Of a stretch of DNA of 11,038 nucleotides, positions 6,612 to 11,038 are shown piece by piece (within the stretch, counting starts at the first letter, position 1; the number at the start of each line of letters is the position of its first letter). The DNA is from Conidiobolus incongruus B7586 (Eukaryota; Entomophthoromycota; Entomophthoromycetes; Entomophthorales; Conidiobolaceae). The notes beneath the pieces were generated by a model. It was not told the DNA's origin, made no database searches, and saw only the letters and a list, made by a program, of their open reading frames with translations. The position numbers and the translations under genes are program-made. The stretch lies in assembly GCA_000697335.1 (NCBI GenBank), contig JNEM01007096.1, forward strand, positions 1-11,038. Direction: 5' to 3'.

Positions 6612-9600
6612 TTCATTTAATAAATGCAATTTACAATGATATTTAAGGGTTTATTATGGAGTTAGATTGATTTGAATTGTACCTACTATCGGATAGAAGC
6701 GCCAAATGAGGCCATTATGGTGCAAGTCCTAAGCTTCCATCAACTACTAGAACCAAAACCAAATTACTGCTTTTACTGGGAGAAATAAATTGAAGTAAAC
6801 ATTTTAATTAATTCGAAATCAATTTGTAACACATTTTTGATTTGATAATTTGAATTTTACGACCCAAACCCTTCAAAATTTTCCTGTTTAATACAAAAGC
6901 ATTCAAGTTTATCTACTTATATTGCCTAGGTTTCAAACTTGTAATTATTTTTGAATTAGATGCAAATTATCTCTATCCACTTTATTAAAATCTGAACAAT
7001 TGAATTAAGTATTAACAAGTGAAACAAAATTGCGTTATTAATTATAAATTACAAAAATTTAATTTCGACTAAGTTATTATGAAAATGTCTATGAGATATC
7101 GTGGTAAGGTAATTCAAGATTATATTAACTTCACTTGATCGCGAATAAGTATTAGTGTAAGGTTACCCAGCATTCATAGTATTTAATTAAGATCCTCATA
7201 AAATCTTAGTAGGACGATTATTTAATTAGTTGATTTCAAAACAACTTAATTAGAAAGATAACCATCATTGAAACATGATAGGTGAAATAATTATATTAAT
7301 CAATATCCATAAAATTCGATTTATTGAACACATGCCGAATTGGTGAATTTAGTGCCAATACTAATGCTACCAAGGTAAATATTTAATTAGCAGTTTCAAA
7401 GCTAAAAATTTAGCCAATTTTTGAATTTAAATTGATTTCGAAGTTTGTTTACTATGCAATTCGAATCCTACCATAGTAATTGTTGATTTAACCTTCGATA
7501 ACTAGGTGGAAAGTATAACGGTACAAGTAAGCCTGTCTCTTTCAAATCTCTTCATGATCATCTATATTACCTTGAGATCAAGGCTATTAAGTAGGAATTT
7601 GAAAATATTCTAATTTGGAAATTTATTCAAATGATTAGAATACTAAGAAATTATAAAGACCACTGTTAAAATCAAAATCAATTCGAGCTATTTTTTCACG
7701 ATATCTCCCCTTTATTTCAAGTCAATTATAAATTTAATCTAACCACTTCAACCAACACAACAAACTTCAAAACTCATTTACATAAAACATAATTAAAATT
7801 CGAGCTGAAATCTTTATCAAATGAAATATTTCATTTAAACTGGTACTAACTTTGATTTAATTAGTTCAATGATACAAAAAGGTATTTGTTAAATTGATTA
7901 AAGAATAAAAATTAAAAAATAATTTTACCAAATTGATCTCATTTAGAGGATTATGCAAGTGATTTCACTCTATATTTCAAATAAGTATATGTAAAATTAA
8001 TCACACTTCAAATTGATTATACATCTTAAATTTAAAATAATAATATGCCTTGATAATAACTATTAATTTCTATTAAGTAATATTCACTCTTTATTCAGTT
8101 GAAAAAGGTAATGATTAGAACAATTTTAATCAGTTTAATAATTTAATATTTTTGAATAAGAAACAAGGATCAAAATATTAAAATTTAAAGAATAAAGAAT
8201 TAAGAAATATATATTATTGTAACAAAAAATCCAAAATTAAAATATTAGTAACGCACAATGATACTATGCTGATTTAATGATGAACAATTAAGCTAAAATA
8301 TCATTTATTATGATTGATTAATAGTTTATTGGTTATTGGAAAAATCGTCATATTTGAAATACGAATCTGAACTGTAAGTTAGAAGTATTGAAATTAAGAG
8401 TAAATAGCAGATCTTAATAATATACAATCGTTGGCACTCATAAAAAATTAGATACTCTTTTTAATAAACACAGTTTGATTATTGTGATAATGGGATAAGT
8501 TCTTCAAATCAAAGTGAAAATGAGTCAAAATAAAATGAATTATAGAGGATTTCAAGTTTTACAGTAATTGAAGAAAGTGACTTGATTTGGGTGAAATATT
8601 AAATAATTTGAATCCATGCTCACTTCCAAGTACTAACCTATTAAAGTGGATTATATATTTAGTTATTAAAATTTGGTTTAGAAAGTTAATGTCTTTGATA
8701 AAATAACTGGTGGTGAATTGAATCATTCGATGATTCTTAATTATTTGAAAATCCCTAGCACATCTTTAACTTTTCAAGTTATTATTGATATAGGAATTGT
8801 CAAGGTTAATTAATTTCTTAATTAACCAATTTAATTATTTAAATTGGTTTTACGGATTTTATAGAAATAATTCGAATTTTTCTTTAATTCACATTAATTT
8901 TAAGAGTGGGGAATTCTATTTGATAAATTGGGTTATATTTGTAATTAATTCTTTTATTTCAACTTTCTAAAATTAAAATTGTTGTAATGCATATGTTCAC
9001 CTCATTATTGATGCGAATTCGTTAATTTTTTAGAGTTTTCCATTTCGATTTAGTTTAACATTATATTTTATTATTTATTTTGATTTTTTTTTAAATTTCA
9101 TATTTGTAATCCTTTATATCATCTAATCTTCACTACCACTAGATTTACAAATCCCATTAATAATTTTGATATTGATTTAACAATTCTGCATCTAAGAAAA
9201 TGATAAATTAATTGAATAATTAAGAGAATATTGAAAAGATTATGACTTTTGAAATGGTTAATTATACCCCAAAAAGTAATTTAAATTACCAATAACTTAT
9301 AAAATTGTAGAGGAACCAGGACAAAAATCCGTGATCAATTTTGTAAAAGTATATTCACTTATCATTTAACTGATCAATTTCCTCCAATTGGAAATTCTGA
9401 GGTTTATATGGATCAAAATCAAAAGCAGCTATTTTTATATCTTCAAAATTATAAAAATATTAATACTGAATATTAGTTAAGACGGATATGATTACCAAAT
9501 ACAGAGGATTAGATTTTGGGAAATGGATAAGAACACATTAAACTGTGGTATGATTCAGCATAAATAATTATTTTTAAACTAACAGAATATTCAAAGTCTC

Positions 9601-9900
9601 AGATTGTAAGGTATTCAACCCAAATAACATTGAAAGTTTCTTTAGATTCGGGTTAAGGTAATTTAACTTTAATAAATATGGATTTAGAAATTGAGATTGA
9701 TGATGATTCAGTATGTTGGAAATGATTGGATTTGAATACAAAAACAACTACATCGTACTTTCTAACATAATAACTGTATTAATCAAGGGATAATATAAGA
9801 GAGCTTTAGATCCTAAAAATTCCTATATGACTGGAAGTGATCCAACATGCATTTAGACTTTAATCGACAAGTTGCTGAATCATTACTTCCTATTCCTTCC
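6612..9900. other. Long AT-rich spacer with short coding-like fragments
   Basis: No gene can be called with confidence. Base composition is milder than at the window edges. Short open frames with protein-like wording occur on the plus strand at 6666-6788 (40 codons), 8581-8706 (41), 8682-8813 (43), 9303-9476 (57), 9481-9567 (28) and 9847-9948 (33 codons, with ATG). None shows a known motif, and open frames of this size are expected by chance in DNA with this many frames. They could be worn remains of a gene or repeat. A promoter-like stretch lies at 7727-7836 and a double hairpin at 8804-8849. Confidence 0.6.
8804..8849. repeat. Double hairpin sharing one arm
   Basis: GGTTAATTAA (8804-8813) and TTAATTAACC (8818-8827) form a perfect 10-bp stem with a 4-base loop. 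AACCAATTTAA (8824-8834) and TTAAATTGGTT (8839-8849) form a perfect 11-bp stem, also with a 4-base loop. The two stems share AACC at 8824-8827, so they cannot both form in full; it is a two-state structure. Single inverted repeats of this size can arise by chance in AT-rich DNA, two interlocked ones less easily. Confidence 0.85.
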
Positions 9901-11038
9901 GATATCTTTTTATTGCCAAAAATGAATATCCAATTTAATAGCAATTAATTTAGGATTTATTTATTCTTTAAATTTTAACTGAACAATACTAAATATTTAT
10001 TTTGATTGCTGGCTATAAATATATTTATTCAATCAATAATTAATTTATATGATAGATTGATATTTATCATTTAATTTCAATAATTGATCAATATATTCTT
10101 TTATCTAATTACTTTAATCCATTTTTTGAACTAACTTAATAATTACAATATTTTATTTTTTAATAATAATGTGGAATTATAAATAAATAGCAAATTTTTA
10201 ATTTCTATATTTTCAAATATATTATGAGTTTTAAAAATATTTTATATAAAATTTATAAGAGAATTAATATTATTATTTAAGAATATATTATTGAATTTAA
10301 TCATGATTAAATTAGATAATAATTAACAAAAGTCTTTTATTTTATTATTTTTAAAACTTAATTTTATATTTTAAAAATAATTTTAAATTTATTAATACCT
10401 TAAATAATGATTTTTTTAAAATTATCATTTATTGTTATATTTCATATTTTTTAATTAAAATGGATATTATTCAATATTGTTTAAAATTTAAAAAAAATTA
10501 TAATAACTTTTTTTAATTAATTTTTAAAAAATCAAAATAATATTAATAATAATCTTTTTATCTTAAATAAAAAATTATCAAGTTATTTTAATATCAATTA
10601 TATAAACATTATATATATTAAATTTTATACTCAGTTTAATTAATAAAAATATAAATTTAATAGCTTATAATTTGATAAAGGTTTAAAATAACTAGAATAA
10701 TTATAATTAAATAAAGTTCTTTAAATATAATTAAAGTTTAATTTTTTATAGTATATATAATTAATAAGTTTATTTTAAATATTTTAAAATTATACAATAA
10801 AATATTAAACTTAGTTATAATAGTTTCTTATATAAATTTTAATAATTAATTGTTTTAATTATAAAAAAAATTAATTGAAAAATAACTTTTAGAAAATAAT
10901 TATAAAATTAAAATAACTTAATTTTTTACTTATAATTTACCCAAACTTTTATTAAAATAAATCAAAATATATTATATAATTAAAATATGTTATTTAATTA
11001 TAATATATTATATATAAATAAATTTAATTAATTAAAAA
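9901..11038. other. Extremely AT-rich, CpG-free flank (right)
   Basis: No gene, repeat unit or RNA was recognised, apart from the end of a 33-codon open frame at 9948. The last CpG of the window is at 9900-9901; none follows in about 1.1 kb. The final 58 bases contain one G and no C. TA steps and A/T runs dominate. This fits an AT-isochore, possibly shaped by repeat-induced C-to-T change or plain drift. Confidence 0.75.

Noticed and set aside
7455-7475. TTCGAATCC, resembling a tRNA T-loop
   Set aside because: The flanking bases do not form the five-pair T stem, and no matching anticodon or acceptor arm was found.

Overview
The window looks like nuclear DNA of a filamentous fungus. It is very AT-rich and gene-poor. 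It carries two recognisable protein genes of fungal type: a secreted expansin-like protein interrupted by two short GT-AG introns (57 and 58 nt), and an APSES/KilA-N transcription factor, a class confined to fungi. The pairing of a plant-cell-wall loosening protein with an APSES factor suggests a plant-associated fungus. The style of the non-coding DNA (CAAC-rich and TTGATTTGAA-like stretches) made me think of rust fungi, but this is a guess that the sequence cannot prove.

Layout: 1-2075 is very AT-rich DNA without a recognisable gene. 2119-2983 (+) is the expansin-like gene, with a TATA-like box 36 nt upstream of its ATG. 2984-5355 is a convergent spacer holding simple repeats and a two-copy tandem repeat of about 42 bp. 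5404-6414 (-) is the APSES factor, one reading frame interrupted by a single TAA; its promoter (TATA, CCAAT box, a 9-bp dyad) lies at 6499-6611. 6612-9900 is a long spacer with short coding-like fragments, one promoter-like stretch and a striking double hairpin at 8804-8849. 9901-11038 is extremely AT-rich and contains no CpG at all.

The two genes converge and share no promoter; nothing in the sequence links them functionally. The expansin would act outside the cell on plant or fungal wall polysaccharide, the APSES protein in the nucleus. No tRNA, rRNA, CRISPR array, intact transposon or virus-derived element was recognised. The best lead is the single in-frame stop in the APSES gene, which is flanked by a 13-nt direct repeat and can also be removed by an in-frame intron with a weak donor. 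I found no convincing new multi-gene system.
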